64,000 nucleotides of DNA from Alphaproteobacteria bacterium (GCA_012103315.1 WLWZ01000001.1:372001-436000); one strand, 5' to 3'. Numbered from the stretch's first letter, positions 16,948 through 25,756 are shown. The notes: generated by a model from the letters alone, not told the origin. Made by a program: numbers and translations.

Positions 16948-17808
16948 ATGAAGTTTTTCGTCGACCTAAGAAACCGTATTGTTAAACCCCTTAAAGGTAT
17001 GAAGCCGAAACACTGGGCAATCACGATCCTTGGTGGAATTGTAGTTTTGGTTTTTGGATACGCTGCAATCCTCCTTTACCTATCTTGGCCAATTGCATTT
17101 GGTAACGTTGATAAAGCCGGAGTTTTTGGTGATAGCTTTGGGATCTTAACTTCTCTTTTTTCAGGTTTGGCGTTCGCTGGTATTGTGTTCACGATTTTCC
17201 AACAAAGCGAGGAACTGAAGTTACAAAGGGAGGATTTAAGGGCGCAAAGAGAAGAGTTACAACTCAGTCGGGCTGAATTAAAAAATCAAGTCGACGCCAT
17301 AAATCATCAAGGCTTTGAAAATACTTTTTTTCAAATGCTTGCACTTCACAATGATATTTTAAATGCCATTGATGTAGGTTCAGTTCCCGAAGGTGATGCT
17401 ACAGGGAGAGATTGTTTTGTCACATTTTACAAACGCTTAAGACACGAATATGGACATGTGAAGAACACCAAACCCACGGATAGAGAGAATGAAATTATCG
17501 AACTAGCCTACGGGGAATTCTGGAAGCGTTATCAAACCGATCTTGGCCATTATTTCCGCTTTCTCTACACAATCTTTAAATTTGTCAAAGAGAGTGAAGT
17601 GGAAGATCAGCGGCAATATACGAATATATTGCGGGCACAGCTTTCCGACGACGAGTTGTTGGTTTTATTCTATAATTGTATATCGGAATATGGGGTCGAA
17701 AAATTCAAACCTCTAGCCGAAGAATTTACGCTCTTTAATAATTTGCCCAAGCAACGGTTGTGTCAGCCAGAACATAAGAATTTGTACAAACCATCTGCTT
17801 TCGAATAA
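16948..17808 (+). CDS. putative phage abortive infection protein (putAbiC-like)
   Basis: The 286-residue protein has two N-terminal membrane helices, at about residues 24-48 and 60-86, then a polar coiled coil (about 88-125, rich in Glu, Gln and Arg). The C-terminal domain carries the hallmarks of the putative abortive-infection family: NTFFQMLALHNDIL, a GRDCFVTFYKRL block, LGHYFRFLYTIFKFV, YTNILRAQLSDDELLVLFYN and a final KFKPLAEEF. The gene is markedly AT-rich compared with its neighbours, stands alone and is followed by a dispersed repeat. These are features of acquired defence genes. Function in phage exclusion is inferred from family only. Confidence 0.72.
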   Translation: MKFFVDLRNRIVKPLKGMKPKHWAITILGGIVVLVFGYAAILLYLSWPIAFGNVDKAGVFGDSFGILTSLFSGLAFAGIVFTIFQQSEELKLQREDLRAQREELQLSRAELKNQVDAINHQGFENTFFQMLALHNDILNAIDVGSVPEGDATGRDCFVTFYKRLRHEYGHVKNTKPTDRENEIIELAYGEFWKRYQTDLGHYFRFLYTIFKFVKESEVEDQRQYTNILRAQLSDDELLVLFYNCISEYGVEKFKPLAEEFTLFNNLPKQRLCQPEHKNLYKPSAFE

Positions 17809-17830
17809 TTTCCCCCAGTATTTCCGCTCC

Positions 17831-17904
17831 GTCATCCCGCACTTGATGCGGGAGCCATCAGCACGGTGATAGACATGGGCCCCGGATCGTGGTCCGGGGT
17901 GACA
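17831..17904. repeat. dispersed palindromic repeat, copy 1
   Basis: The copy opens with GTCATCCCGCACTTGATGCG and closes with CCCGGATCGTGGTCCGGGGT followed by GACA. Each end folds as its own hairpin (CCCGCACTTGATGCGGG; CCCCGGATCGTGGTCCGGGG), and the outer GTCA...TGAC ends are inverted. About ten copies occur in the window, all between genes. Confidence 0.85.
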
Positions 17905-17986
17905 GTTTGTGTTTAGCATTCACCGATTTCGGTTAGTCCGTTCCTGATGTAGGGTTCCTCTCAACCCCTGTACGAGGAACGTTCCC

Positions 17987-18964
17987 ATGTCCAACGACTC
18001 CCCCTACCGCACGTTCGATGGCATGGAATATGCCGAGATTCCGGAAGAGATTTTCGACCGGGCGACCAACCCGATGTTTGCCTATGACACGATGGAAGAT
18101 CAGGCGCGGCTGGCGCAGTTAAAGCGCGATGCCGCTTACAATAATCGTTGGGCGGTGCCAGGCTATATGGCGGACCTCGACCGTTGGGCGGCGGAAAGCG
18201 CTTCGGTACGGGCTGCTGTACGCTGCGATCTTGACGTCGCCTATGGCGACGGTGAACGCGAAAATATCGATATTCTCTATCCCGACCGTGACGGGCCGGT
18301 GCCGTTGATCGTGTTTCTCCATGGCGGCTACTGGATGAGCATGACCAAGGACTCTTATTCCTTTATCGGCAAAAACTTTGTCGCGTCTGGAGCCGCCTTT
18401 GCCGTCGTCGGGTTTGGTCTGTGCCCCGATATCACCCTGGCGGCAATGACCGGGCAGGTCGAACGGGCGATTGAGAATTTATGGGTGAACGCGGATGCGC
18501 TTGGTTTTGATCGCGAACGGTTTTATCTCGCCGGGCATTCATCGGGCGGTCATCTCGCGGCGATGGTTCTGGGCGGTGGCGTTTCGGGCAAGCCACCGGT
18601 TCCACCAGAAAACTTTAAAGCCTCAGTGATTGTCAGCGGGTTGTTTGATCTCGCACCTATCGCGGCGACCTATATCAACAACTATATCGCCCTCGACGAT
18701 GACGGCGTGCAGCAGGTCAGTCCGCTACATCATGTGCCGCTAAAGTCAGCCAAGATGGGGCCGTTGATTCTTGGGACCGGCGAACATGAACTCGCTGAAT
18801 ATCATCTACATCAGGCACGCTATGCCGAGGCCTGGGCAGCCAATGGTCATGATTTGCAAATGTGCGATGCGGCTGGCTATCAGCATTTCGATGTGCCGTA
18901 TGATTTGGCCAATGAAAATGGCGGGCTGCACCAAGCATTCAGGTCATTGATTGATTTCGGATAG
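17987..18964 (+). CDS. alpha/beta hydrolase (esterase / kynurenine-formamidase-like)
   Basis: The 325-residue protein is an alpha/beta hydrolase of the carboxylesterase/arylformamidase type. The oxyanion motif HGGYWMSM is at about residue 105, and the nucleophile elbow GHSSGGHLAAM carries the catalytic Ser at about residue 186. An Asp/Glu near the C-terminal GTGEHELAEYH and the His in GYQHFDVPYDL complete a plausible triad. The ATG follows GAGGAACG at good spacing. The gene lies 49 bases before the UbiD-like gene on the same strand, and both share a similar upstream text (gtagggtt...gaggaac/aaggaac), suggesting co-regulation. Confidence 0.87.
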   Translation: MSNDSPYRTFDGMEYAEIPEEIFDRATNPMFAYDTMEDQARLAQLKRDAAYNNRWAVPGYMADLDRWAAESASVRAAVRCDLDVAYGDGERENIDILYPDRDGPVPLIVFLHGGYWMSMTKDSYSFIGKNFVASGAAFAVVGFGLCPDITLAAMTGQVERAIENLWVNADALGFDRERFYLAGHSSGGHLAAMVLGGGVSGKPPVPPENFKASVIVSGLFDLAPIAATYINNYIALDDDGVQQVSPLHHVPLKSAKMGPLILGTGEHELAEYHLHQARYAEAWAANGHDLQMCDAAGYQHFDVPYDLANENGGLHQAFRSLIDFG

Positions 18965-19013
18965 AACGTTCCCGGTGTAGGGTTGGTTCTGACACAGAGC
19001 AAGGAACGGCCCG

Positions 19014-20444
19014 ATGGCGACTAAGAAAGCAGATACCGGCGCGGAAGACTCTCCGGCACGCAGTAATTTTCATCTCGATAACAGCCTGCGGGCGCATCTG
19101 GAAACCAACGCCGATGTCGTGACGGTTATCAACAAACCGGTGAAAGAAAAGTTTGTCGGCGCGCTATCGGCAAAAAGCGAACGGCCGATTTTATTCGAGA
19201 ATGTCGAGGAACATCCAGGCTTTCGAGTGCTTGATATCATGCTCAAGCATCGCGACTTGCAGGCCCGCGCGCTCGGTGTGTCTGAGGATGATTATCTCAA
19301 GACGTTAGCCTATCGGCTGCGCCAGCCACCGCGCGGTTTTAAAACGGTTGAGGATGGTCCGGTGCGCGAGGTTGTGCTCACCGGCGATGATGTTGATCTC
19401 ACCAAGCTGCCGATCCTCAAACATGCGTCGGATGTTGATCCGGCGCTTGGCACCATGGTGTTTATGCGCGATCCCGATACCGGGTTTCACAACACTATGC
19501 ATTGCTACACGACGGTCACCGGGCGCAATACCGGCAACGGGCTGTTCCTGACACCGCACTGTGTGCAAATCCTGCAAAAATGGATTGATCGCGGTGAAGA
19601 GGAGATGCCGATTGCCTATGTCATCGGCGTGCCGCCCGCCTGTGAGATCATGGCGAACTTCTCCGGGATGCATATGGATATTTGGGGTGAGGCCGACATG
19701 TTCGGCACCATCATGGATCAGGATTTTGAGACGGTGCGCTGCGAGACGGTTGATCTTGAAGTGCCTGCCCATGCCGAGATCATTCTCGAGGGCGTGGTCA
19801 ATCTAAAGCAGCGCGAATTACAAAGCGGTGGCCCGACGCCGTTGATGTATCGCATTCCGCGCGAGAGCCTGCAGCCGGTGATCAATTTCACCGCGATTAC
19901 CATGCGGGCCGACAAGCCGATCTATCGCAACTATCAAACCACACCGGAGACTGATCATCAGGTGATCCCGCGGCTGTGTCATGAGGCGATCTTGTATAAC
20001 CGCCTCACAGAGATGGGTGTGCCGGTAAAGGATATCCGATTTCCGACCTTTGGCGGTGCGATGTCCTGCATCTTGCAACTGGCCGATGTACCACGCGATG
20101 GCATCGTCAATGACGCGCTTATGATGATGATGAGCTGCCCGTGGAATAACGCCAAGATGTCGGTGGCGATCAGCGCTGACACGGATATCAGTAGTGCGGC
20201 AGCAGTCTATCATGCCATCGCGACGCGCTGTGATCCGGCGCGCGATATGTTTATCGTTGATCGCACGCGGGGCTCGCTCTGGGATCCGTCAGCCGCGCCC
20301 ATACCCGATGACCCGGTTGGCCACCGGGTGGTTGGCAAAGTCGGGATCGATGCCACCATCAAAGGCCGTCATGATGTCGGCGATTTTGAACTCGCCTGGC
20401 CCGAAGGGTGGGACGAGGCTCATCTCGCCGATTATCTCGATTGA
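19014..20444 (+). CDS. UbiD family homologue lacking the canonical catalytic motif
   Basis: The 476-residue protein aligns along its length with UbiD decarboxylases: VREVVLTGDDVDLTKLPILKH, MPIAYVIGVPPACEIMANFSG, TVDLEVPAHAEIILEGVV, and the C-terminal VGKVGIDATIKGR. However, the E-G-P-F-G-E signature carrying the catalytic Glu is replaced by QRELQSGGPTPLMYR. The strand that normally supplies the cofactor-contacting Arg reads NTMHCYTTVTG. In these respects it differs from the paralogue at 5870-7276. It may act on different chemistry, form a non-catalytic subunit, or belong to a distinct subfamily. It follows an esterase gene on the same strand. Confidence 0.85.
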   Translation: MATKKADTGAEDSPARSNFHLDNSLRAHLETNADVVTVINKPVKEKFVGALSAKSERPILFENVEEHPGFRVLDIMLKHRDLQARALGVSEDDYLKTLAYRLRQPPRGFKTVEDGPVREVVLTGDDVDLTKLPILKHASDVDPALGTMVFMRDPDTGFHNTMHCYTTVTGRNTGNGLFLTPHCVQILQKWIDRGEEEMPIAYVIGVPPACEIMANFSGMHMDIWGEADMFGTIMDQDFETVRCETVDLEVPAHAEIILEGVVNLKQRELQSGGPTPLMYRIPRESLQPVINFTAITMRADKPIYRNYQTTPETDHQVIPRLCHEAILYNRLTEMGVPVKDIRFPTFGGAMSCILQLADVPRDGIVNDALMMMMSCPWNNAKMSVAISADTDISSAAAVYHAIATRCDPARDMFIVDRTRGSLWDPSAAPIPDDPVGHRVVGKVGIDATIKGRHDVGDFELAWPEGWDEAHLADYLD

Positions 20445-20506
20445 GTGAGAGCCGGACTCAAAGCGAAACGCGACACCCCATTGTCAATCCCACAACAACT
20501 CTTCTC

Positions 20507-20588
20507 GTCATCCCGCACTTGATGCGGGATCCATTGTTGTCGGTGGCGCGGTGGTAGACATGGACCCCGGATCGTGGCCGGGGTGACA
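20507..20588. repeat. dispersed palindromic repeat, copy 2
   Basis: A complete copy: GTCATCCCGCACTTGATGCG at the left, GGACCCCGGATCGTGGCCGG at the right, closing with GGGTGACA. It lies between the convergent UbiD-like and VOC genes, where its hairpins could also serve as a terminator. Confidence 0.85.
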
Positions 20589-20602
20589 ACTGGTTTTAAT
20601 TT

Positions 20603-20986
20603 CTATTCTGCCTGTGGTGGCTTGCGCTCGGCATCGACCAGTTGAATACGCCAGCCATCGGGATCGCGTAGCTCAACCGTCGTGCGGCCGGTCACATCGA
20701 TCAGTTTTGGGCCCCGGGTGAAAGCGACACCGTCCTTGCTCAATTGATCATGGGCCTCGCCCGCATCGTCGACTTTAAGCGCGATATGGTTGATACCGAT
20801 AACCTCTTCGCCGGTCGCTTCGTGGATCTCAATGATCGGCTGATTGTCGCCCGGCAGTTGCAGCTCAGCGGAGCCGCCATGATGGCTGGTATGCATCAGG
20901 ACATTAAAGCCGAGCTTTTTGAAGAACTCGACATGCGCATCGACATCACAAACGATGAGCTCCATGTGATCGATTGATTTTATCAT
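20603..20986 (-). CDS. VOC family protein (glyoxalase/extradiol dioxygenase fold)
   Basis: The 127-residue protein has the two beta-alpha-beta-beta-beta modules of the vicinal oxygen chelate fold. Module one starts IKSIDHMELIVCDVDAHVEFFKKLGF and module two IGINHIALKVDDAGEAHDQL. Candidate metal ligands are His7 in the first module, Glu54 (IIEIHEA), the His of module two and Glu near the end (TVELRDPDGWRIQL). The family covers glyoxalases, dioxygenases and resistance proteins, so a specific activity cannot be assigned. CTGGAGAT precedes the ATG. It is divergent from the EamA transporter gene. Confidence 0.86.
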   Translation of the reverse strand: MIKSIDHMELIVCDVDAHVEFFKKLGFNVLMHTSHHGGSAELQLPGDNQPIIEIHEATGEEVIGINHIALKVDDAGEAHDQLSKDGVAFTRGPKLIDVTGRTTVELRDPDGWRIQLVDAERKPPQAE

Positions 20987-21227
20987 TTTATATCTCCAGA
21001 TTATTGATAGCGCATCGACGCACCGTTGCGGTCAGCCTATATCATGACGGGTATGTAGGAGAAGGGAGGGGCGTCATTTTCGAGCCGCCCTCGACAGCGC
21101 TGTTGATTTGCCGCACAAAGGATGTCTCCTCTCTAACCGGGAATTCCACAGTACTGTGTCGCCGATTTCTTCCATCCGCCGTCTTTTTGCACCTTTCTCT
21201 GCATGGTGGCTTGGCTTGTCTGGCAAC

Positions 21228-22070
21228 ATGCGGGGGATTGTCTGGATATCAGTGGGTTCACTTATCATTGCCCTGACTGATGGGCTGCTCAAACATATGG
21301 GCGGGACGTTTCATCCCGTACAGCTCAGTTTTTTTCGTTATGTCGTGGGGTTTCTGCTGTTGGCGGCCGTGTTCTGGCGCATGGGCCGCGCTGGTCAGCT
21401 CAAATCAAACCGAATGGGGCTGCACTGGGCGCGACTGTTTCTCGCCACCATTGGCCAGACCGGAATCTTTATGGCGATGGTCAATTTAAAACTCGCCGAT
21501 GCGACCGCATTCTGGTTTTCCAAACCGCTTTTCACCTCAGTCGCGGCGGTGTTTATCTTGGCTGAGATCGTTCCGGCGCGACGCTGGGTCGCGACATTGT
21601 TTGGCTTCGCTGGTGTTGTCATCATGATGCGGCCGGGCATGGCTGAGATCGATCCCTATGTATTTGTGGCCATCGGGGCGGCTTTGTCGATGGCCTTTGC
21701 CAATGTGCTGATCCGCGTGATGGCACCAACCGAACCCCCCAATCGTATCCTGTTTTACTATCATATTGGCGGCATCATCTTGCTGGCTCCGGCGATGATC
21801 TGGTTCTGGCAAACGCCAGTCGGTATCGAGTGGCTGCTCGTTGCCACGATTGGCACCGGAACGACCATTGGCATGATCTGTTTTGTGCGCGGCTTCTCAG
21901 TCGGCGAGATAAATGTCGCGGGACCGATGGAATATGTCCGTTTGGTCTATGCCGGTCTGATCGGCTATTTCATTTTTGCTGAGACCGTTGATCTCTGGAC
22001 GCTGCTTGGTGGCGCGGTGATCGTCGCCAGTGCGCTCTATATCGCGCAGGACGAGTCACGCAGCGGCTAG
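21228..22070 (+). CDS. EamA (DMT) family transporter
   Basis: This protein has about ten membrane helices in two EamA halves and is an inner-membrane permease of the drug/metabolite transporter superfamily. The first half begins GIVWISVGSLIIALTDGLLKHM and the second near FVAIGAALSMAFANVLIRVM. The ATG at 21228 gives 280 residues but has no clear ribosome-binding site. The frame is open upstream to a TTG at 21108, so the true start may lie slightly earlier (for instance the TTG at 21216). Members export amino acids, metabolites or drugs. Substrate unknown. Confidence 0.85.
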   Translation: MRGIVWISVGSLIIALTDGLLKHMGGTFHPVQLSFFRYVVGFLLLAAVFWRMGRAGQLKSNRMGLHWARLFLATIGQTGIFMAMVNLKLADATAFWFSKPLFTSVAAVFILAEIVPARRWVATLFGFAGVVIMMRPGMAEIDPYVFVAIGAALSMAFANVLIRVMAPTEPPNRILFYYHIGGIILLAPAMIWFWQTPVGIEWLLVATIGTGTTIGMICFVRGFSVGEINVAGPMEYVRLVYAGLIGYFIFAETVDLWTLLGGAVIVASALYIAQDESRSG

Positions 22071-22094
22071 GGCTTTGCCTAAAGTTGACTGATT

Positions 22095-22788
22095 TTAGCG
22101 GGGTTGTGACAATGTCATCCGAAAACGCTCGGCCCACCATTTGAAGGCTTCTTTGGCACCGCTTAATGGATCGGCAAGTTTTTCAAAGTCCTTTGAACCG
22201 GGATGGCGGTCAATGGCGGTCAATGGCGGCAAAGAGGGTCGCCCCGGTCTGAGAATCGGTAACCAACGCTTCCATAGACGCACTACCGACATTGGCATGC
22301 TCACCGGTCGTAAGCTTTTTGACGGTGCTGAGTCCGAGACCGACGGGGCTAAAGGTGCTGGTCGCTGCGAGTAGCCGATTAGGGCTTTCGACTCCCGTTA
22401 GTGCTAGCGACAGGCGTAGAACCCCGGGGCCGGGCTGAGAAACGATGGTGTAGCGACTACCAATCGCGGCAATCATTTCCTTGTGAAAAAGATCAACGAG
22501 GTTGTTCAGTTTCTTGGGCTCTACACCGTCAAAGGTTCCCTTGTCTTTCATCGATAGCCAGATGGGATCAATCAGAAGTTTGTTGTATTTCCGGATGGAG
22601 GCTTTGAAGTCAGCCTCACTTTTAACATTAGGGGGTGTCCAGTAGCGGTCAACGCCTCCTTTGGGTCCGGCTTTAAATCCGTCATAGCTGGTCAGAAAAC
22701 CGGAGGGCTCGGTATTCGTGGCACAGGCTGTTAAGGTCAAAAGACAAACCAGCAGTGCTGGTCGGCTGATCGTTGTAATAGAAATCAT
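22095..22788 (-). pseudogene. DUF3313-type lipoprotein gene broken by a 10-bp tandem duplication
   Basis: From the ATG at 22788 (GGGGAA upstream) the protein starts with a lipoprotein signal, LLVCLLTLTACATN, whose Cys would be lipidated. It continues as a DUF3313-like domain (YDGFKAGPKGGVDRYWTPP; GPGVLRLSLALTGVES). It then stops at 22210 after ...FAAIDRH. The sequence TGGCGGTCAA occurs twice in tandem at 22204-22213 and 22214-22223. Removing one copy restores the frame and adds 35 residues, PGSKDFEKLADPL...FRMTLSQPR, for an intact length of 227. The break is thus a single recent slip, or an assembly error. DUF3313 proteins are envelope lipoproteins of unknown role. Confidence 0.8.
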
Positions 22789-22974
22789 TTTTATTTTCCC
22801 CAATCATTCTTTCAGGAGATGGGGCCTGAGAAAGCCATCTCAAGAGTGATAACAATGGTGTGAAGGGGGAGGACCTATCTATGTCCGTCTGTTCAAAATT
22901 GCAGATCGCATAAGTACGTTCGGGGAAGCGTCGCTACCCCGTTAGGCCTCGTTACTAATTCGCTTAACGCGAGA

Positions 22975-23385
22975 TTAGATGCCGCAGTTCTTTTTGCCTG
23001 CACAATCGTGGGATTCAGTGTTTTCTACCTGATGATAGCCGTGCGAGACGTCGTATCCGTAAACGCGTGATGCGATGCGGGCGTAGGACCATGAAATCTC
23101 TTTTGGATAATTTCCGGTGATGAGGTAAAGGCTCTCGAGATCACGGAGATATTCCTTTTCGCAGAAGCTACCGGCACCGCGCTTTCCAAAACATTGTGCC
23201 CGTTTCTTGCAAATGGCATCCCACTTATCAATGGGTTGCGCGTTGCTGTCTTCAATCTCGCGGTTATCGCCGCACCATTTGCCATAGTTGGCTTCAATAT
23301 TCGCGTACTTATTGGCGTAAAACCAATCATAGGTGCAGCCGGAAACGGCAAAAGCCAAACAGATTATCGTTAAAATACGCGCCAT
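22975..23385 (-). CDS. small cysteine-rich lipoprotein, function unknown
   Basis: The 136-residue product begins with a lipoprotein signal peptide ending in the lipobox AVSGC (Cys17), so it should be anchored in the envelope. The mature part holds seven further cysteines (KWCGDNR, DAICKKRAQCFGK, SFCEKEY, HDCAGKKNCGI), suggesting disulfide bonds, and many aromatic residues. It begins after GAGTGGAATC. It stands alone between the broken lipoprotein gene and the LysR gene, with gaps of about 120-190 bases on both sides. No family was recognised. Confidence 0.65.
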   Translation of the reverse strand: MARILTIICLAFAVSGCTYDWFYANKYANIEANYGKWCGDNREIEDSNAQPIDKWDAICKKRAQCFGKRGAGSFCEKEYLRDLESLYLITGNYPKEISWSYARIASRVYGYDVSHGYHQVENTESHDCAGKKNCGI

Positions 23386-23507
23386 GATTCCACTCGTTCA
23401 TTTTCGCTGATGTCAGGAAACATCGTAAATCGAAGCTCCTTATATACCGAAAGTATAACAAAATACATAATTTTTAGATACTTAGGAGATCGACAGCGAT
23501 TTCGAGT

Positions 23508-24383
23508 TTAGCGCCAGTCATACACCTTTGCGGCGTCACGAAATGCCTCAAGCGCCGGCGCCATGTCCTCATTTCTGGTTGTGACCAGTTCGAGGCTCCG
23601 GTGACTGGTAAGATCGCAAATTGGTCGATGCTGTACGTCATTTAAAATTATTGAGTTGGCGGGAATAACACTGACCCCCAATCCCCGTCTAAGAAGTTCT
23701 AGAACCCAATCATCACGCTCACTGCGCAGGACGACGTCAAGTTCCAGACCACTGCCTTTTGTGAAATCGAGAAATTCGTCACGGAACTCACAATGCAACC
23801 GGTCGAGATAAGGTTCTTTGGCAATCTCAGCCAAGGCGACAGACTCCATGTCTGCGAACCGATGTCCATCGGCGAAAGCAACAACCATATGCTCGTTAAA
23901 CAGATCGATCGCTTCAAACCGTTGGTCGTGTTTTGCCTCTCTGGCACAGAAGACGCAATCTAGGCCACCACTGAGCAAAAGATGTGGAATGACCGGTGGC
24001 GTAACGTCATGCAAGGTCACTTCGATATGGGGATTGGTCTTGTGCAGCTTTTCCAAAAATTCACTAAAGCGTCGGGGGCCAATCGTGCACATCACGCCGA
24101 CATTTAGGGGTTCGGTAGCAGCCTTTGTCGCCAGCTTAGCGGCGTCTAAGGCTCTTCGGCGGTTCTCCTCGATGCGTTCGAAATGAATCCGCATGGTGCG
24201 GCCAAATTCCGTCAGTTCGACATGCTGTGTGTTTCTGGTTAAGAGCGCTGCCCCCAGACTTTCTTCCAGATTGCGAATTGCTTTTGACAGAGCGGGTTGT
24301 GAAACCGCACAGGCCTCGGCAGCACTGGTGAAGTTCAGCGTCTCTGCGACCGCCAGAAAAAACCTGATCTGATTGAAGTTCAT
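23508..24383 (-). CDS. LysR family transcriptional regulator
   Basis: The 291-residue protein has the N-terminal LysR helix-turn-helix (FFLAVAETLNFTSAAEACAV followed by SQPALSKAIRNLEE). The effector-binding domain follows from about residue 90 (EPLNVGVMCTIGPRRFSEFL). These tetrameric regulators respond to a small molecule and usually control a divergent operon. Here the divergent genes are the two cytochrome P460 genes, 162 bases away, making them the likely targets. GAAGGAAAAG precedes the ATG. Confidence 0.92.
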   Translation of the reverse strand: MNFNQIRFFLAVAETLNFTSAAEACAVSQPALSKAIRNLEESLGAALLTRNTQHVELTEFGRTMRIHFERIEENRRRALDAAKLATKAATEPLNVGVMCTIGPRRFSEFLEKLHKTNPHIEVTLHDVTPPVIPHLLLSGGLDCVFCAREAKHDQRFEAIDLFNEHMVVAFADGHRFADMESVALAEIAKEPYLDRLHCEFRDEFLDFTKGSGLELDVVLRSERDDWVLELLRRGLGVSVIPANSIILNDVQHRPICDLTSHRSLELVTTRNEDMAPALEAFRDAAKVYDWR

Positions 24384-24434
24384 TGTCTTTTCCTTCTGTG
24401 CCTTTCGTAGACGTTCTGGGTCGTCTCCTGGGCT

Positions 24435-24453
24435 TTATAACTAAACGGTATAA
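24435..24453. promoter_or_regulatory. candidate LysR operator
   Basis: TTATA-N9-TATAA, a dyad of the T-N11-A kind bound by LysR proteins, lies between the LysR gene and the P460 genes, about 50 bases before the regulator's start codon. That position suits both autoregulation and activation of the divergent operon. The assignment rests on layout and symmetry only. Confidence 0.4.
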
Positions 24454-24545
24454 AACCCATAAATTATTGATATTTCACTATTTTTCAGAACGACCTTACC
24501 TATGACTGGAGCTTAAAATCAAGCTTTTTACAGGAGGAAATAGCA

Positions 24546-25157
24546 ATGCGACATCTTATCTTCTCAGCGGCCTTAGCCCTTGGATTGGCAGTTGGCCATC
24601 CTGACCTCAGCATCACTGCAGCAAATGCACAGGGCGTGAACCAGGCGACATTCAACAATGATGGGTCAGTTAACGCTCCAACCGATTACCGGAGCTGGAT
24701 CTATGTCGGCACACCGTTGACCCCCAATGCGCTCAATGGCGGCAAGGCACCCTTTCCGGAATTTCATAACGTCTATATCGAACCTTCGGCTTATGCCTAT
24801 TGGCAGAAAAACGGTAAATGGGCAGAAGGGACTCAACTCGCCAAGGAACTTGTTCTGATCCGTCAGAAAGGCAAGGACGAGATGAACAAGGATGGCTCAA
24901 CCGGTGAAGTTTCTGGTGTCGGGTATTTTCAGGGTGAATTTGCCGGACTTGAGTTGACTGTCAAAGACAACAAACGGTTCGCCAAGGAACCGGGTGGCTG
25001 GGCCTATTTCAGCTTCGGGCATAACAAACCACCTTATGCGAAGACCGCAAAAGCCTTTCCAGCCAAGGACTGCAACGCCTGCCACGCAGCCGCAGCGGCG
25101 GATGATTTTGTCTTCACCCAGTTCTATCCCGTCCTGCGGGCGGCCAAACCAAAATGA
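24546..25157 (+). CDS. cytochrome P460 family protein, copy 1
   Basis: The 203-residue protein starts at an ATG after a near-perfect AGGAGGAAATAG. A signal peptide (about residues 1-29, ending ANAQG) directs it to the periplasm. The P460 domain follows: YRSWIYVGTPLTPNAL, FHNVYIEPSAYAYWQKNGKWAEGTQLAKELVL, GGWAYFSFG, and the haem site CNACH near residue 179. P460 cytochromes carry a haem crosslinked to a Lys; characterised members oxidise hydroxylamine or detoxify NO, but many homologues are uncharacterised. It overlaps the next gene by 4 bases (ATGA), so the pair is translationally coupled. Confidence 0.87.
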   Translation: MRHLIFSAALALGLAVGHPDLSITAANAQGVNQATFNNDGSVNAPTDYRSWIYVGTPLTPNALNGGKAPFPEFHNVYIEPSAYAYWQKNGKWAEGTQLAKELVLIRQKGKDEMNKDGSTGEVSGVGYFQGEFAGLELTVKDNKRFAKEPGGWAYFSFGHNKPPYAKTAKAFPAKDCNACHAAAAADDFVFTQFYPVLRAAKPK

Positions 25158-25756
25158 GAAGAAGAAAGATGAAAAAGTGGAACAAATTAGCCGTTGCGGC
25201 GATCGCCCTTGCCCTGACGGCAGGGGCCTTTCCGTTTCTGATGCAAAACGGTAATGCCGAAATATCAAAGGGTTTAGCCCTCGTAACCAATAGCAAAGGG
25301 AATATTCAGGTTCCCGATGTTGATTATCGCAAAGACTGGACCATGCTTGGAACCTATGCGGTAGCTGCTGATGACGGTAAAGAAGGGTCGAAAGGGATGC
25401 ATGTCGTCTACACGCAGCCCGCATCGGTCAAAGCTTATCGGAAAACCGGCAAATTCCCTGATGGGACTGTCCTGTTAAAGGAGTTGTTCTCGACGACAAC
25501 GGCCTCAATGACAACCGGCACGGTTAGCCGTGCCAAGGGTACGGACGGCTTCTTCGTTATGGTCAAAGACTCTAAGAATAGTTACCCCGACAATAAGCTT
25601 TGGGGTGATGGTTGGGGGTGGGCGTTTTTCAAGGGCGGAGACCGGAAGAACACAACGACCAAGGATTACAAGGCAGAATGTTTGGCGTGCCATGTTCCAG
25701 CCAAGGGTAACGACTGGGTTTATGTCGAAGGATATCCGGTTCTACGGGGGAAATAA
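25154..25756 (+). CDS. cytochrome P460 family protein, copy 2
   Basis: The 200-residue second P460 protein starts within the stop of the first (ATGA); an ATG five codons on is also possible. A signal peptide covers about residues 1-35 (LAVAAIALALTAGAFPFL). The domain repeats the features of copy 1: YRKDWTMLGTYAVAADD, MHVVYTQPASVKAYRKTGKFPDGTVLLKELF, GWGWAFFKGG and the haem motif CLACH near residue 176. The two copies are only moderately alike, so this is an old duplication or a heteromeric pair. Regulation by the divergent LysR protein is likely. Confidence 0.87.
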   Translation: MRRRKMKKWNKLAVAAIALALTAGAFPFLMQNGNAEISKGLALVTNSKGNIQVPDVDYRKDWTMLGTYAVAADDGKEGSKGMHVVYTQPASVKAYRKTGKFPDGTVLLKELFSTTTASMTTGTVSRAKGTDGFFVMVKDSKNSYPDNKLWGDGWGWAFFKGGDRKNTTTKDYKAECLACHVPAKGNDWVYVEGYPVLRGK

